64,000 bases of DNA from the NCBI RefSeq assembly GCF_047730075.1, contig NZ_CP159831.1, forward strand, positions 186,001 through 250,000. The letters run 5' to 3'. Origin of the DNA: Njordibacter sp905182035. GTDB taxonomy: Bacteria; Pseudomonadota; Gammaproteobacteria; Pseudomonadales; Balneatricaceae. The notes beneath the pieces are model-generated. The model was given only the letters and a program-made list of their open reading frames with translations. It was not told the origin of the DNA and did no database searches. Both the position numbers and the translations under genes were made by a program. Positions 24,256 through 33,609 of this stretch are shown here, piece after piece; position 1 is the first letter of the stretch, and each line of letters starts with the position of its first letter.

Positions 24256-24325
24256 GGTGTTGTTCGGCCCTAGAAGTATTTGGGTGTTAAGTATGGTTCA
24301 ACAATTAAACATATGCTAACTCTGC

Positions 24326-25717
24326 CTAAAGCCCTAATTCGTTTATTTTTCGGGTGAGGGTGTTTCTACCCCAACCTAATAATTCTGCAGCTTCTCTACG
24401 GCGACCATGGGTGTGTTTTAGGGCAGCTTGTATCATCACTTTCTCGAATGCAGGCAGGGCCTTATCGAGTAGTTGTTGTTGGCCAAATTGGAGTTCTTTC
24501 TTAGCCCATTTTGATAATGAATCTTGCCAGTTTTCTTCAATGCTAACCTTGGAGATTTGCTCTTGTAGCTCTGGAGGTAAATCACTAACCAAGATTTGGT
24601 TGCCGCTGCCCATAACGCTTAGCCAACGGCAAACATTTTCTAATTGACGAACATTGCCAGGCCAATCTAATTTTTGTAAATGTTCTGCAGCGGCGCTGGA
24701 GAGTTGTTTTGTTTCTACTGCAAGTTCTTTAGCGCTGGTCACTAGAAAGTGCCTTGCTAGAGCAGGGATGTCTTCGCTGCGCTGGCTAAGGTTTGGCAGG
24801 GGTATGCGGATAACGTTAAGCCGGTGGAACAGGTCTTCACGGAATAACCCTTGTTCTACTCGTTTGGTTAAATCTTGATGGGTGGCTGCGATAATACGCA
24901 CATCCACTTTAACTAGATTGTGGCCGCCCACACGATAAAATTCACCGTCGGCCAACACCCTTAATAGTCGAGTTTGGGCTTCAGCTGGCATGTCACCGAT
25001 TTCATCTAACAGCAATGTGCCACCGTGGGCTTGTTCGAAGTGCCCTTTGCGCTGGTTGGCTGCGCCTGTAAAAGCGCCTTTTTCATGGCCAAAGAGTTCA
25101 GACTCAATAAGGTCTTTCTGAATAGCGGCCATGTTTAACGGAATAAAAGGTTTATTAGCCCTTGGGCTATGTTGATGCAGTGCTTGGGCAATAAGCTCTT
25201 TACCGGTGCCCGAAGCGCCGTTAATCATTACCGTCATATTGGATTGCGAAAGGCGACCAATGGCTCTGAACACCTCCTGCATGGCAGGGGCTTCACCAAT
25301 AATTTGGGCGCTAGCGGGCGCTGGTTCTGGTGTGCTAGTACCCGCTTGCTGTTGAGCATGTTGCAAGCCTCGTTGCACTAGGGCAACAGCCTCATCAATA
25401 TCGAACGGTTTTGGTAGATAATCAAAAGCGCCACCTTGATAGGAGGCTACGGCGCTGTCTAAATCAGAGTGCGCGGTCATAATAATGACGGGCACATGAG
25501 CTATCTGTTGTTGTAGCCGTTGTAATAAGCTTAGGCCGTCAATACCCGGCATACGAATATCGCTAACAATCAGATTGGGTGAGTCAGACTCAAGCGCATC
25601 CAACAGCTGCTGACCGTCTTCAAAGCTGCGACTGCTGATTTGTGCTTGTTGTAAGGCGCGCTCTAACACCCAGCGAATGGCGTGATCGTCGTCTACTATC
25701 CATACATCTTGGCTCAT
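24326..25717 (-). CDS. ntrC: Nitrogen regulation response regulator NtrC
   Basis: A 463-aa sigma54-dependent activator. The receiver domain (1-120) has the phospho-acceptor Asp in IVSDIRMPG. The AAA+ domain (~140-375) shows Walker A GASGTGKEL, the sigma54-contacting GAFTGA loop and Walker B TLLLDEIGD. The C-terminal Fis-type helix-turn-helix reads RREAAELLGWGRNTLTRKI. When phosphorylated by NtrB at low nitrogen it opens sigma54 promoters such as that found before glnA in this window. It overlaps ntrB by 4 bp. Confidence 0.98.
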   Translation of the reverse strand: MSQDVWIVDDDHAIRWVLERALQQAQISSRSFEDGQQLLDALESDSPNLIVSDIRMPGIDGLSLLQRLQQQIAHVPVIIMTAHSDLDSAVASYQGGAFDYLPKPFDIDEAVALVQRGLQHAQQQAGTSTPEPAPASAQIIGEAPAMQEVFRAIGRLSQSNMTVMINGASGTGKELIAQALHQHSPRANKPFIPLNMAAIQKDLIESELFGHEKGAFTGAANQRKGHFEQAHGGTLLLDEIGDMPAEAQTRLLRVLADGEFYRVGGHNLVKVDVRIIAATHQDLTKRVEQGLFREDLFHRLNVIRIPLPNLSQRSEDIPALARHFLVTSAKELAVETKQLSSAAAEHLQKLDWPGNVRQLENVCRWLSVMGSGNQILVSDLPPELQEQISKVSIEENWQDSLSKWAKKELQFGQQQLLDKALPAFEKVMIQAALKHTHGRRREAAELLGWGRNTLTRKINELGL

Positions 25718-26787
25718 GGGAGGTTCTCCATGGGTAAGTAAATATTAAAGCAAGTCTGGCCTTTTTGGCTATCACACTCGATCAGACCTTGGTGCTGCTG
25801 TATAAGGCTTTGGGCGATACTTAAGCCCAGTCCTGTGCCTTGAGCACGATGGGTCACCAGTGGGAAAAATATGTCTTCTTTAAGGTCTGCAGCAATACCA
25901 GGGCCGTTGTCGCTTATGCTGATGCAGCACACTAAGCGGTGACAGGTGTTGCCGATGGTGAAGCGTCTCACAGCCCTTGTCTTTAGGCTAATGTGGCCGC
26001 CGTTAATCTGATGCTCTACCAGTGCTTGCAAGGCATTGCGCCCTACGTTTAAGAACACTTGTGTCATTTGATTGGCGTCGATGAGCAGTTCTGGCAGACT
26101 GGGATCATAATCTCGTATTAGCTGTACTTGGTCACCAGCCTCAGCACGCAATAACTGGTCTATTTTATCCAGTATCTGGTGAATATTACAGGCCTGCTTT
26201 TGGGTTTGGCGCTGGGGGCCGAGTAGCCGGTCTACAAGGTCTCTTAGGCGATCAGCCTCAGAAATAATGATGTCAGTGAACTCGTGTAAAGAAGGGTTTA
26301 GTTCTCTTTGTAATAATTGCGCTGCGCCACGAATTCCACCTAATGGATTCTTGATCTCATGGGCAAGGTTGCGCACAAGGTTAGATGATGCTTGCTGTTG
26401 GGTTGTCATGCGCGCTTCTAGTGTGAGTCGCTTCACACGCTCTAAAGGCTGTATCTCTAAGGCTAAACTGCCTTGTTCGTCCACAGTGGTAACGGTCAAA
26501 TCTACCCATATCCTATGGCCGTTGGCTTGTTGGATTTGGGTGTCGCGACTGGTAAAGGATTGTTGATGGTTTGAGCTATGCTGTAACTGCCGCTTAAGAA
26601 GCGGATCTAACGATAGTAAAGCCCCGATGGGTTCCAATTGCATTTGATGCTGACTAACCCGAAATAAATTCTCTGCAGCCAAGTTAAGGACCACAATTTC
26701 CATGCGAGCGTTAACCAAAACGATGGCGGTGGTTAAATGGTTAACCAGGCTAGCAAGAGCTTGGCTGGCTTGCAGTGGATTAGGCAT
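25714..26787 (-). CDS. ntrB: Nitrogen regulation sensor histidine kinase NtrB
   Basis: A 357-aa cytosolic kinase/phosphatase for NtrC. Domains in order: PAS (~10-120), H-box with the phospho-His in NLAHEIKNPLGGIRGAAQLL (about residue 145), then the HATPase region with N-box NVGRNALQAL, G1 SDNGPGI and G2 TGLGLSIAQ. No membrane segments, as expected for a PII-controlled sensor. The NtrC-type operator at 26822-26840, just upstream, points to autoregulation. Confidence 0.97.
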   Translation of the reverse strand: MPNPLQASQALASLVNHLTTAIVLVNARMEIVVLNLAAENLFRVSQHQMQLEPIGALLSLDPLLKRQLQHSSNHQQSFTSRDTQIQQANGHRIWVDLTVTTVDEQGSLALEIQPLERVKRLTLEARMTTQQQASSNLVRNLAHEIKNPLGGIRGAAQLLQRELNPSLHEFTDIIISEADRLRDLVDRLLGPQRQTQKQACNIHQILDKIDQLLRAEAGDQVQLIRDYDPSLPELLIDANQMTQVFLNVGRNALQALVEHQINGGHISLKTRAVRRFTIGNTCHRLVCCISISDNGPGIAADLKEDIFFPLVTHRAQGTGLGLSIAQSLIQQHQGLIECDSQKGQTCFNIYLPMENLP

Positions 26788-26821
26788 TGCACTCCGTGTT
26801 AATAATCTGTGGCAATAATCG

Positions 26822-26840
26822 AGCGCACCAAATTAGTGCG
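26822..26840. promoter_or_regulatory. NtrC-binding-site-like palindrome before ntrB
   Basis: GCGCACCAAATTAGTGCGC matches the dyad TGCAC-N7-GTGCA type used by NtrC at enteric glnA. It lies 35 bp upstream of the ntrB start, between the glnA terminator and ntrBC, where bound NtrC could repress or tune ntrBC. Confidence 0.7.
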
Positions 26841-26852
26841 CTGAGTGTGCTT

Positions 26853-26877
26853 AAAAAGCCCTCCTAGGAGGGCTTTT
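26853..26877 (-). terminator. Intrinsic terminator after glnA
   Basis: AAAAAGCCCTCCTAGGAGGG with matching CTTTT: a nearly perfect symmetric hairpin with A and T runs on both sides, so it can act in both directions. It lies 10 bp after the glnA stop and before ntrB. Confidence 0.9.
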
Positions 26878-26886
26878 GTTATGCCA

Positions 26887-28292
26887 TTAGCAAGAGTAGT
26901 AAAGGCCAAACTCAACAGGGTGAGTTACGCTGTTTACTGCTTCAACTTCGCCGTTTTTAAGTTCGATGTAAGCATCGATCATTTCGTCAGTAAATACGCC
27001 GCCACGAGTTAAGAACTCACGATCTGCTTCTAGTGCATCAAGGGCCTCTTCTAGGCTTCTAGCAACCGTTGGGATTGCGGCTGCTTCTTCAGCAGGTAGG
27101 TCATACAAATCCTTGTCGGCAGCATCGCCAGGGTGGATTTTGTTCTGAATGCCATCAAGGCCTGCCATTAACAATGCCGCGAAGCACAAGTAAGGGTTGG
27201 CTGTAGGATCAGGGAAGCGCACTTCTACACGACGACCGCGTGGGTTGCTTACGTATGGAATACGAATAGACGCAGAGCGGTTACGGGCAGAGTAGGCCAA
27301 CATGACAGGGGCTTCAAAACCAGGCACTAAGCGCTTGTAAGCGTTAGTAGAGGCGTTAGTGAAAGCGTTAAGCGCCCTAGCGTGCTTAATTATACCGCCA
27401 ATGTAGTATAGTGCTATGTCAGACAAGCCACCATAGCCGTCACCTGCAAAAAGGTTAACGCCATCTTTAGCAATAGACTGGTGTACGTGCATGCCAGAAC
27501 CGTTGTCGCCAACGATTGGCTTAGGCATAAAGGTAGCTGTCTTGCCGTAAGCGTGAGCCACGTTGTGTACGCAGTACTTAATGATCTGAACTTCGTCAGC
27601 TTTACGAATTAAAGTGCTGAACTTAGTGCCGATTTCGTTTTGGTTAGCCGTTGCCACTTCGTGGTGGTGTACTTCTATTTCAACACCCATAGCTTCCATT
27701 GCGTCACACATTGCGCCACGCATATCGTGCGAAGAGTCGACTGGAGGAACTGGGAAATAACCGCCTTTAACACCAGGACGGTGGCCAGTGTTGCCGCCTT
27801 CGATAGTAGCGTTAGACTGCCAAGCTGCTTCTTCAGAATTGATTTCGTACATGGCACCTTGCATATCGGCTTTCCACTTTACGTCATCAAATACAAAGAA
27901 TTCTGGCTCTGGACCAAAGAATGCAGTGTCACCAATACCTGTAGACTTAAGGTATTCTTCAGCGCGAGCGGCAACAGAGCGTGGGTCGCGGTCGTAGCCT
28001 TGCATAGTAGCGGGCTCAATAACGTCACAACGTACGTTTACTGTGGTTTGTTCTGTGAATGGGTCTAATACAGCAGAGCTGTCGTCAGGCATGATAATCA
28101 TGTCTGAATCGTTAATGCCTTTCCAGCCAGCAATTGACGAACCATCAAACATTTGTCCTTCAGAAAAGAAGTCTTCGTCTACAACGCGCGCAGGAATCGT
28201 TACGTGGTGTTCTTTACCTTTGGTATCGGTGAAACGTAGGTCACCCAGCGCGCTTCGCTGTCTTGGATCATCTTAAGGGTATTTGCGGACAT
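26887..28292 (-). CDS. glnA: Glutamine synthetase type I, with an apparent one-base frameshift
   Basis: ATP-dependent glutamine synthesis from glutamate and ammonia. From 28152 downstream all GS-I features are present, including MFDGSSIAGWKGI, FGPEPEFFVFD, the HVHQS and NRSASIRIP motifs and the adenylylation Tyr in DKDLYDLP. The natural start is ATG 28292, with GGAGAG before it, encoding MSANTLKMIQDSEARWV; after that codon the frame breaks. One extra base near 28241-28245 (GTGGAC for the observed GTGAC) restores DLRFTDTKGKEHHVTIP and a 468-aa protein, the normal length. As read, the frame entered from 28292 stops after 31 codons. It is either a sequencing error or a real lesion. Confidence 0.93.
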
Positions 28293-28392
28293 AAAGTCTC
28301 TCCAATCAAAACCGGCTTAAGCGCCGGAGGGTTAACGTGTATGGGTTGCAGCGTGTTGGCTGACATTACTGTTTATTACTGTTCATTACTAT

Positions 28393-28408
28393 AGCAACGC
28401 TCGTGCCA
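28393..28408 (-). promoter_or_regulatory. Sigma54 (-24/-12) promoter of glnA
   Basis: On the minus strand TGGCAC-N5-TTGCT, with the invariant GG and GC elements at the right spacing. It is about 100 bp upstream of the glnA start codon. Activation by NtrC, encoded downstream on the same strand, is the expected control. Confidence 0.88.
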
Positions 28409-28451
28409 ACTTTGTGTAATGCGTTAAAAGCGACTCTCTATGGCGGTTTTG

Positions 28452-28467
28452 GTCACATGCATGTGAC
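28452..28467. promoter_or_regulatory. Perfect 16-bp palindrome upstream of glnA
   Basis: GTCACATGCATGTGAC lies ~45-60 bp upstream of the sigma54 -24 element. It does not match the NtrC dyad. It may bind another regulator of glnA or typA. Confidence 0.4.
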
Positions 28468-28743
28468 TTTTAATATGGTACCGCCTTAATTAAGGGACAG
28501 TGTAATAAAATTAACAGCCAATATAGGTATAGTTTGCACTAAAAAGGGTCGTATTTGAAGACCGTTCGCACCAATAGGGTGCATAAGTATAAAGCTGCAT
28601 GAATGTTGTTCTTGTTTCCCCTTAGGTGCTGTGTTATCACCTTACTTTTGCTATAATTCGCGCTGCATTTTTTTGGCGCTGCAGTACAGTAACGCCCATA
28701 CGTATTTTGGCCATGTTCAATTGAGGCCGTTTGGAGTAGTGAG

Positions 28744-30552
28744 ATGATCGAAAAGTTAAGAAATGTGGCGATTGTAGCCCACGTAGACCATGGTAAAACC
28801 ACCTTGGTAGACAAGTTGCTAGAACAATCCGGCACCCTTGACCGTCGTGACCAAGGCACAGAGCGCCTTATGGACTCTAACGACCAAGAAAAAGAACGTG
28901 GTATTACCATCACAGCAAAAAACACTGCTGTAAGTTGGAATGGTTACCATATCAACATCGTTGACACACCAGGACACGCCGACTTTGGTGGTGAGGTAGA
29001 ACGCGTTCTATCTATGGTAGATTGCGTATTGTTGTTGGTGGACGCCGTAGATGGCCCTATGCCACAAACACGGTTTGTAACTCAAAAGGCCTTCCAACAG
29101 GGCCTTAACCCAATTGTTGTAATCAACAAGATCGACCGTCCAGGCTCACGTCCGGATTGGGTTATGGATCAGGTGTTCGATTTGTTCGACTCTTTAGGAG
29201 CGACTGATGAGCAGCTAGACTTCCCGGTAATGTACACGTCTGCCATCAACGGTATCGCTGGTTCATCACCAGACGACATGTCTGATGATATGACACCATT
29301 GTTCGAAGCTTTGGTTGAACATGTTAAAGCACCAAATGTAGACCTTGAAGGTCCTTTACAGATGCAAATTTCCGCCTTGGACTACTCAAGCTATGTAGGC
29401 GTTATCGGCGTGGGTCGTATTAAGCGTGGCAGTATGAAGCTAGGGCAACAGGTTAAAGTGGTTTGTGCCGATGGCAAGCAGCGCGCAGCTAAGTTACAAA
29501 ATGTAATGAGTTACATGGGTCTTGAGCGTATTGATGTGCCAACAGCCCAAGCTGGCGATATTGTGTGCGTAACTGGTATAGATGGTTTGAATATTTCTGA
29601 CACCATTTGTCATCCAGACCATATTGAAGCATTGCCTGCTCTAAGCATTGATGAGCCAACAGTATCCATGACGTTCCAAGTGAACGATTCACCGTTTGCT
29701 GGTCTAGACGGCAAGTTTGTTACCAGCCGTAACATCCGTGACCGTTTAGATCGTGAATTGATTCACAACGTAGCCCTACGTGTTGAGCAGGGTGATTCTC
29801 CAGATCGTTTTGTAGTATCAGGCCGTGGTGAGTTGCACTTGTCAGTATTAATCGAAAGCATGCGTCGTGAAGGCTTTGAGTTGGGTGTGGGTCGTCCACA
29901 GGTAATCGAGAAAGAAGTTGATGGCGTGATGATGGAGCCATACGAAGCGGTATTGATCGATTGTGAAGATCAGCATCAAGGTTCGTTGATGGAAGAAATG
30001 GGCCGCCGTAAAGCAGATATGACCAACATGGAGCCAGACGGTAAAGGCCGCACACGTTTAGAATTCCTTATTCCTTCACGTGGTTTGATTGGCTTTCGTG
30101 GTCAGTTCTTAACCTTAACTTCGGGCAGTGGTGTAATGACTTCTGTATTCGATCACTACGGTCAGGTGAAGCAAGGTGCGTTGGCTGAGCGTCAAAACGG
30201 CGTATTGGTTTCCATGGTTAAAGGTAAGATCTTAGCGTTCGCTTTGTTTAACCTGCAGACCCGTGGCCGTTTGATGGTTGAGCCAAACATTGATGTATAC
30301 GAAGGTATGCTTATAGGTGTTCACAGCCGTGGTAATGACTTGGCGGTTAACCCAACTAAGGGTAAGCAGCTTACCAATATCCGTGCGGCAGGTACCGATG
30401 AGAACATTGTGCTTAGCCCACCTATTCGGTTCTCTCTTGAGCAAGCGCTTGAGTTTATCGAAGACGATGAGTTGGTTGAAGTGACACCTCACTTTATCCG
30501 TTTACGAAAGCGTCTACTTACGGAAACTGCACGTAAGCGTGCACCTAAGTAA
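28744..30552 (+). CDS. typA: Ribosome-associated translational GTPase TypA/BipA
   Basis: A 602-aa GTPase that binds 70S ribosomes and helps 50S assembly and stress adaptation. The G domain has G1 AHVDHGKT, the switch ERGITI, G3 DTPGHADF and G4 NKIDRPG. The EF-G-like domains II, III and V follow, and the C-terminal BipA-specific domain (~480-602) has the basic loop RKRLLTETARKR at the end. The length matches the family. It is monocistronic and followed by a strong terminator. Confidence 0.98.
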   Translation: MIEKLRNVAIVAHVDHGKTTLVDKLLEQSGTLDRRDQGTERLMDSNDQEKERGITITAKNTAVSWNGYHINIVDTPGHADFGGEVERVLSMVDCVLLLVDAVDGPMPQTRFVTQKAFQQGLNPIVVINKIDRPGSRPDWVMDQVFDLFDSLGATDEQLDFPVMYTSAINGIAGSSPDDMSDDMTPLFEALVEHVKAPNVDLEGPLQMQISALDYSSYVGVIGVGRIKRGSMKLGQQVKVVCADGKQRAAKLQNVMSYMGLERIDVPTAQAGDIVCVTGIDGLNISDTICHPDHIEALPALSIDEPTVSMTFQVNDSPFAGLDGKFVTSRNIRDRLDRELIHNVALRVEQGDSPDRFVVSGRGELHLSVLIESMRREGFELGVGRPQVIEKEVDGVMMEPYEAVLIDCEDQHQGSLMEEMGRRKADMTNMEPDGKGRTRLEFLIPSRGLIGFRGQFLTLTSGSGVMTSVFDHYGQVKQGALAERQNGVLVSMVKGKILAFALFNLQTRGRLMVEPNIDVYEGMLIGVHSRGNDLAVNPTKGKQLTNIRAAGTDENIVLSPPIRFSLEQALEFIEDDELVEVTPHFIRLRKRLLTETARKRAPK

Positions 30553-30570
30553 GCATCGCTAACGCCAACA

Positions 30571-30598
30571 AAAGGCCGGCTTAAGCGCCGGCTTTTTT
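30571..30598 (+). terminator. Intrinsic terminator of typA
   Basis: GCCGGC-TTAAGC-GCCGGC hairpin flanked by AAAAG and TTTTTT, about 20 bp after the typA stop. Confidence 0.93.
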
Positions 30599-30672
30599 GT
30601 GAGCGAAAAGAATTTGGGAGCTATCAGCTTACGATAGAGTCTGTTAGTTTATAAGTATGTGAGGGTATCGTT

Positions 30673-31035
30673 ATGAACAAACTTATATTATTGGTGTTGG
30701 CAGGCCTTACTGTGGCCTGTATGAATACCCCAAGTCGTGTTGTCACAACTGCTACTGTGCCGATTTTTACAGCTGCCTATGATGCCTTTAGTTGTGATCA
30801 GCTCTATTCTGAGGCTCGGCGTATTACTGGCCAGATGCACGAAATTGCTGGAGTGAGAGATGAAGACGCGGAAATGGAACGTTTAGAACTTGTTGGGGGT
30901 GTGTTTTATTGGCCAGTTTTGCTGTTCGTAGATGGCAGTAGCGATTCTCAAGCGGCGAAAGATGAATACAATCAATTAAAAGATCGTTTATTAAGCTTGT
31001 CTGATTGGGTTGTTAACAAGCAGTGCGGTGGTTAA
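30673..31035 (+). CDS. Putative lipoprotein
   Basis: A 120-aa protein with a type II signal peptide (MNKLILLVLAGLTVAC, lipobox LTVA-Cys16), so likely lipid-anchored in the periplasm. The mature part has CDQLYSEARRITGQMHEIAGV, then a short hydrophobic stretch (VFYWPVLLFVDG) and a helical KDEYNQLKDRL region with a final Cys. This pattern recurs in small uncharacterised bacterial lipoproteins. It is a single-gene unit with its own terminator. Confidence 0.8.
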   Translation: MNKLILLVLAGLTVACMNTPSRVVTTATVPIFTAAYDAFSCDQLYSEARRITGQMHEIAGVRDEDAEMERLELVGGVFYWPVLLFVDGSSDSQAAKDEYNQLKDRLLSLSDWVVNKQCGG

Positions 31036-31369
31036 ATAGGTAATATTAGTTGTGTCTTCAGTCTGTAGGGTATATATCCAAATAACAGGCATAAAAAAAG
31101 CAGCTCATATGAGCCGCTTTCTGAGGCTAGTTTATTTTTATTATTAAGCCAAAGGATGTCTTTTTTTCTTATTGCGCTTATTATTTTTATTTACGCTGAA
31201 AGCATACTACCAACATTCACCACAGTGTCTAATACTAAAAAGTTATAACTTACTTCAAAATTGGAATAAAGAGTGGCTATGTTAATGACCCGCAAGCTGC
31301 CACCTTGTTTATAATTCCGTGCAGGATTAACATGGCGGTGTTTAATAACCTTCCATTTAATGACTTTCT
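31036..31369. other. Intergenic region after the lipoprotein gene
   Basis: 334 bp without an ORF. It holds the hairpin terminator at 31096-31120, and nothing else is recognised apart from the presumed promoter of the next gene. Confidence 0.5.
31096..31120 (+). terminator. Intrinsic terminator of the lipoprotein gene
   Basis: AAAGCAGCTCATATGAGCCGCTTT forms an 11-12 bp hairpin with one A-C mismatch, preceded by an A run and ending in a short T run. It is usable from either direction. Confidence 0.65.
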
Positions 31370-31645
31370 ATGGCCAGTATTCAAGTCTCCTACCCCCATC
31401 CACTCACTATGGCAGAAGCCCGCGAAGCGGTAAATGCCTTTTCTGCTAAGCTGGAAAAAAAGTTAGACGTAAAGAGCTCTTGGCAGGGCGATATATTGAT
31501 GCTTGAGCGCCAAGGTGTAAAAGGCTCTATGGTGCTAACAGAAGGGATGGTAGAAGTTGAACTGACCCTTGGCATGATGTTAACTCCCATGAAGGGCCAG
31601 ATCGAAGCAGAGGTTAACAAGCAGCTAGCACGCTGCCTTGGTTAG
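31370..31645 (+). CDS. Polyhydroxyalkanoic acid system family protein (PHA_gran_rgn type)
   Basis: A 91-aa protein starting MASIQVSYPHPLTMAEAREAV, with GDILMLERQGVKGSMVL and VELTLGMMLTPMKGQIEAEV. This matches the short family found beside hslVU and PHA genes in pseudomonads. The biochemical function is not known, and no PHA synthase is present in the window. It converges on hslU with a 29-bp gap. Confidence 0.8.
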   Translation: MASIQVSYPHPLTMAEAREAVNAFSAKLEKKLDVKSSWQGDILMLERQGVKGSMVLTEGMVEVELTLGMMLTPMKGQIEAEVNKQLARCLG

Positions 31646-31674
31646 CTTAGGCCTGTGGATTGCAGCGTCGCAAT

Positions 31675-33000
31675 CTACAATATATAGCGGCTCAAATCTT
31701 GGTCTTTCACAAGATCTTGTAGGTTGTTATCTACGTAAGTTTGGTTAATAACTACTTTCGCGCCAGTGGCTTGGTTAGCCGTGAATGATAGATCTTCTAG
31801 CAAACGCTCCAATAGTGTATGCAGGCGTCGCGCGCCGATGTTCTCGGTGCTTTCGTTCACCTCATAGGCCAGCTCAGCTATGCGCTTAACACCATCCTCA
31901 GTGAACTCTAGATCAACTCCTTCTACACTCAATAGCGCTTTATACTGCTGCGTGAGTGAATAGTTAGGTTCCGTAAGAATGCGTGCAAAGTCTTCTGGGC
32001 GTAGGGCGTTTAACTCTACCCGAATAGGTAACCGGCCTTGTAACTCTGGAATAAGGTCTGAAGGCTTTGCAACGTGGAATGCGCCTGAGGTAATAAACAG
32101 GATATGGTCTGTCTTCACCATACCGTATTTAGTGGTTACGGTGCAGCCTTCAATGAGGGGCAACAAGTCGCGTTGCACGCCTTCACGTGATACATCGCCA
32201 CTGCCACCTTCTTGTCTTTTAGCAATTTTGTCGATCTCATCTAAAAATACAATACCATTTTGCTCAACGGCGTCTAAAGCCTGTTGTTTAAGATCTTCTT
32301 CCTTAACTAAGCCTGCAGCTTCTTCGCCTTGAAGTTGCTTTAGGGCGTCGGCAATGTTCATTTTTTTGGTTTGTTTTCTGTCTTTGCCCATGTTGGCAAA
32401 TAAACCCTGCAATTGATTGGTCATATCTTCCATGCCCGGAGGCGCCATGATCTCAACACCAACCGGTGAGTTAGATACTTCTATATCAATTTCTTTGTCG
32501 TTTAGTTTACCTTCTCGCAGTTTCTTACGGAATACCTGACGGGTGCCTGACTCTGTAGTGCTTGAGTCATCATCTGCACCACGTGCAGGCGGCAGCAATA
32601 CGTCTAAAATACGGTCTTCTGCACGGTCTGCTGCTTGGTTGGCCACTTTGGTCATGGCGTCTTCACGCAGCATCTTCATAGCCGTTTCCATGAGGTCACG
32701 AATAATAGATTCTACATCACGGCCTACATAACCTACTTCAGTGAATTTGGTTGCTTCGATCTTTATAAAAGGAGCATGGGACAATTTGGCCAAACGTCGA
32801 GCAATCTCAGTTTTACCAACACCAGTAGGGCCAATCATCATAATGTTTTTGGGTGCAATTTCAGCCCGCATGTTGGGTTCAAGTTGCATACGGCGCCAGC
32901 GGTTACGCAGTGCGATAGCCACGGCGCGCTTAGCGGCATCTTGGCCAATAATGTGGTTGTCGAGTTGGCTGACAATTTCAGCAGGAGTCAGTTGAGACAT
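31675..33000 (-). CDS. hslU: ATP-dependent protease ATPase subunit HslU
   Basis: A 441-aa AAA+ unfoldase that feeds substrates to HslV. Walker A GPTGVGKTEIARRLA, Walker B VFLDEIDKIAKR, the pore loop GYVGRDVE, an I-domain (~110-240), sensor residues in GRLPIRVEL, and the C-terminal DLSRYIL that docks into HslV. It is 9 bp downstream of hslV in one operon under a sigma32-type promoter. Confidence 0.98.
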   Translation of the reverse strand: MSQLTPAEIVSQLDNHIIGQDAAKRAVAIALRNRWRRMQLEPNMRAEIAPKNIMMIGPTGVGKTEIARRLAKLSHAPFIKIEATKFTEVGYVGRDVESIIRDLMETAMKMLREDAMTKVANQAADRAEDRILDVLLPPARGADDDSSTTESGTRQVFRKKLREGKLNDKEIDIEVSNSPVGVEIMAPPGMEDMTNQLQGLFANMGKDRKQTKKMNIADALKQLQGEEAAGLVKEEDLKQQALDAVEQNGIVFLDEIDKIAKRQEGGSGDVSREGVQRDLLPLIEGCTVTTKYGMVKTDHILFITSGAFHVAKPSDLIPELQGRLPIRVELNALRPEDFARILTEPNYSLTQQYKALLSVEGVDLEFTEDGVKRIAELAYEVNESTENIGARRLHTLLERLLEDLSFTANQATGAKVVINQTYVDNNLQDLVKDQDLSRYIL

Positions 33001-33009
33001 GGTTCAGCC

Positions 33010-33552
33010 TTATTTATTAGTTTGAGCAGTTAGTTCAATGGTTTCGATGGTGGTTTGGTGGTTGGTAAAAACACAAATATTTGCAGCAATATCAAGGCTT
33101 TTACTAACGATGTCGTGGGCCGAAAGCTCTGTGTTGTCCAACAGCGCTAATGCTGCAGCTTGGGCGAAGTTGCCACCAGAACCAATGGCAATAAGCCCGT
33201 GTTCTGGCTCTATTACATCACCAGTACCGCTGATAATAAGGGAGGCCTCCTCATTGGCAACCACTAGCATGGCTTCTAACCGGCGTAAGGCGCGATCACT
33301 ACGCCATTCTTTGGCCAGTTCTACGGCAGAACGCACCAGTTGGCCGTGGTGCTTTTCTAGCTGACTTTCAAAGCGTTCAAATAAGGTGAATGCGTCAGCG
33401 GTACCACCAGCAAACCCTGCAATTACTTTGTCGTGGTATAGGCGGCGCACTTTTCGAGCATTGCCTTTCATTACGGTATTGCCCAAGGAAACTTGGCCGT
33501 CGCCACCTAATACAACTTGATCGCCGCGGCGTACTGATACAATGGTGGTCAT
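33010..33552 (-). CDS. hslV: ATP-dependent protease peptidase subunit HslV
   Basis: A 180-aa proteasome-like peptidase. Removal of Met exposes the catalytic Thr2 (MTTIVSVRRG); Lys in GNARKVRRL and the IGSGGNFAQAAA segment complete the family signature. It assembles as two hexamers with HslU for heat-shock protein turnover. First gene of hslVU. Confidence 0.98.
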   Translation of the reverse strand: MTTIVSVRRGDQVVLGGDGQVSLGNTVMKGNARKVRRLYHDKVIAGFAGGTADAFTLFERFESQLEKHHGQLVRSAVELAKEWRSDRALRRLEAMLVVANEEASLIISGTGDVIEPEHGLIAIGSGGNFAQAAALALLDNTELSAHDIVSKSLDIAANICVFTNHQTTIETIELTAQTNK

Positions 33553-33609
33553 GTCTCATTCCTAATTGGTTTCAAAGCTCTGGCTATGTGCCTAAGTGTG
33601 GTCCTGTTA

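Larger units (their letters stand above)
28293..28743. other. Regulatory gap between glnA and typA
   Basis: 451 bp with divergent promoters and no gene. It holds the glnA sigma54 promoter (28393-28408), a 16-bp perfect palindrome (28452-28467) nested in GGCGGT/ACCGCC arms (28442-28447, 28480-28485), and on the right the typA promoter region. Confidence 0.6.

Noticed and set aside
28452..28467. CRP site in GTCACATGCATGTGAC
   Set aside because: The half-sites are in the reverse order (GTCACA…TGTGAC rather than TGTGA…TCACA), so it is not a CRP consensus. Kept only as an unassigned palindrome.
28539..28925. 128-codon minus-strand ORF upstream of typA
   Set aside because: It overlaps the certain typA start and promoter region and resembles no protein.
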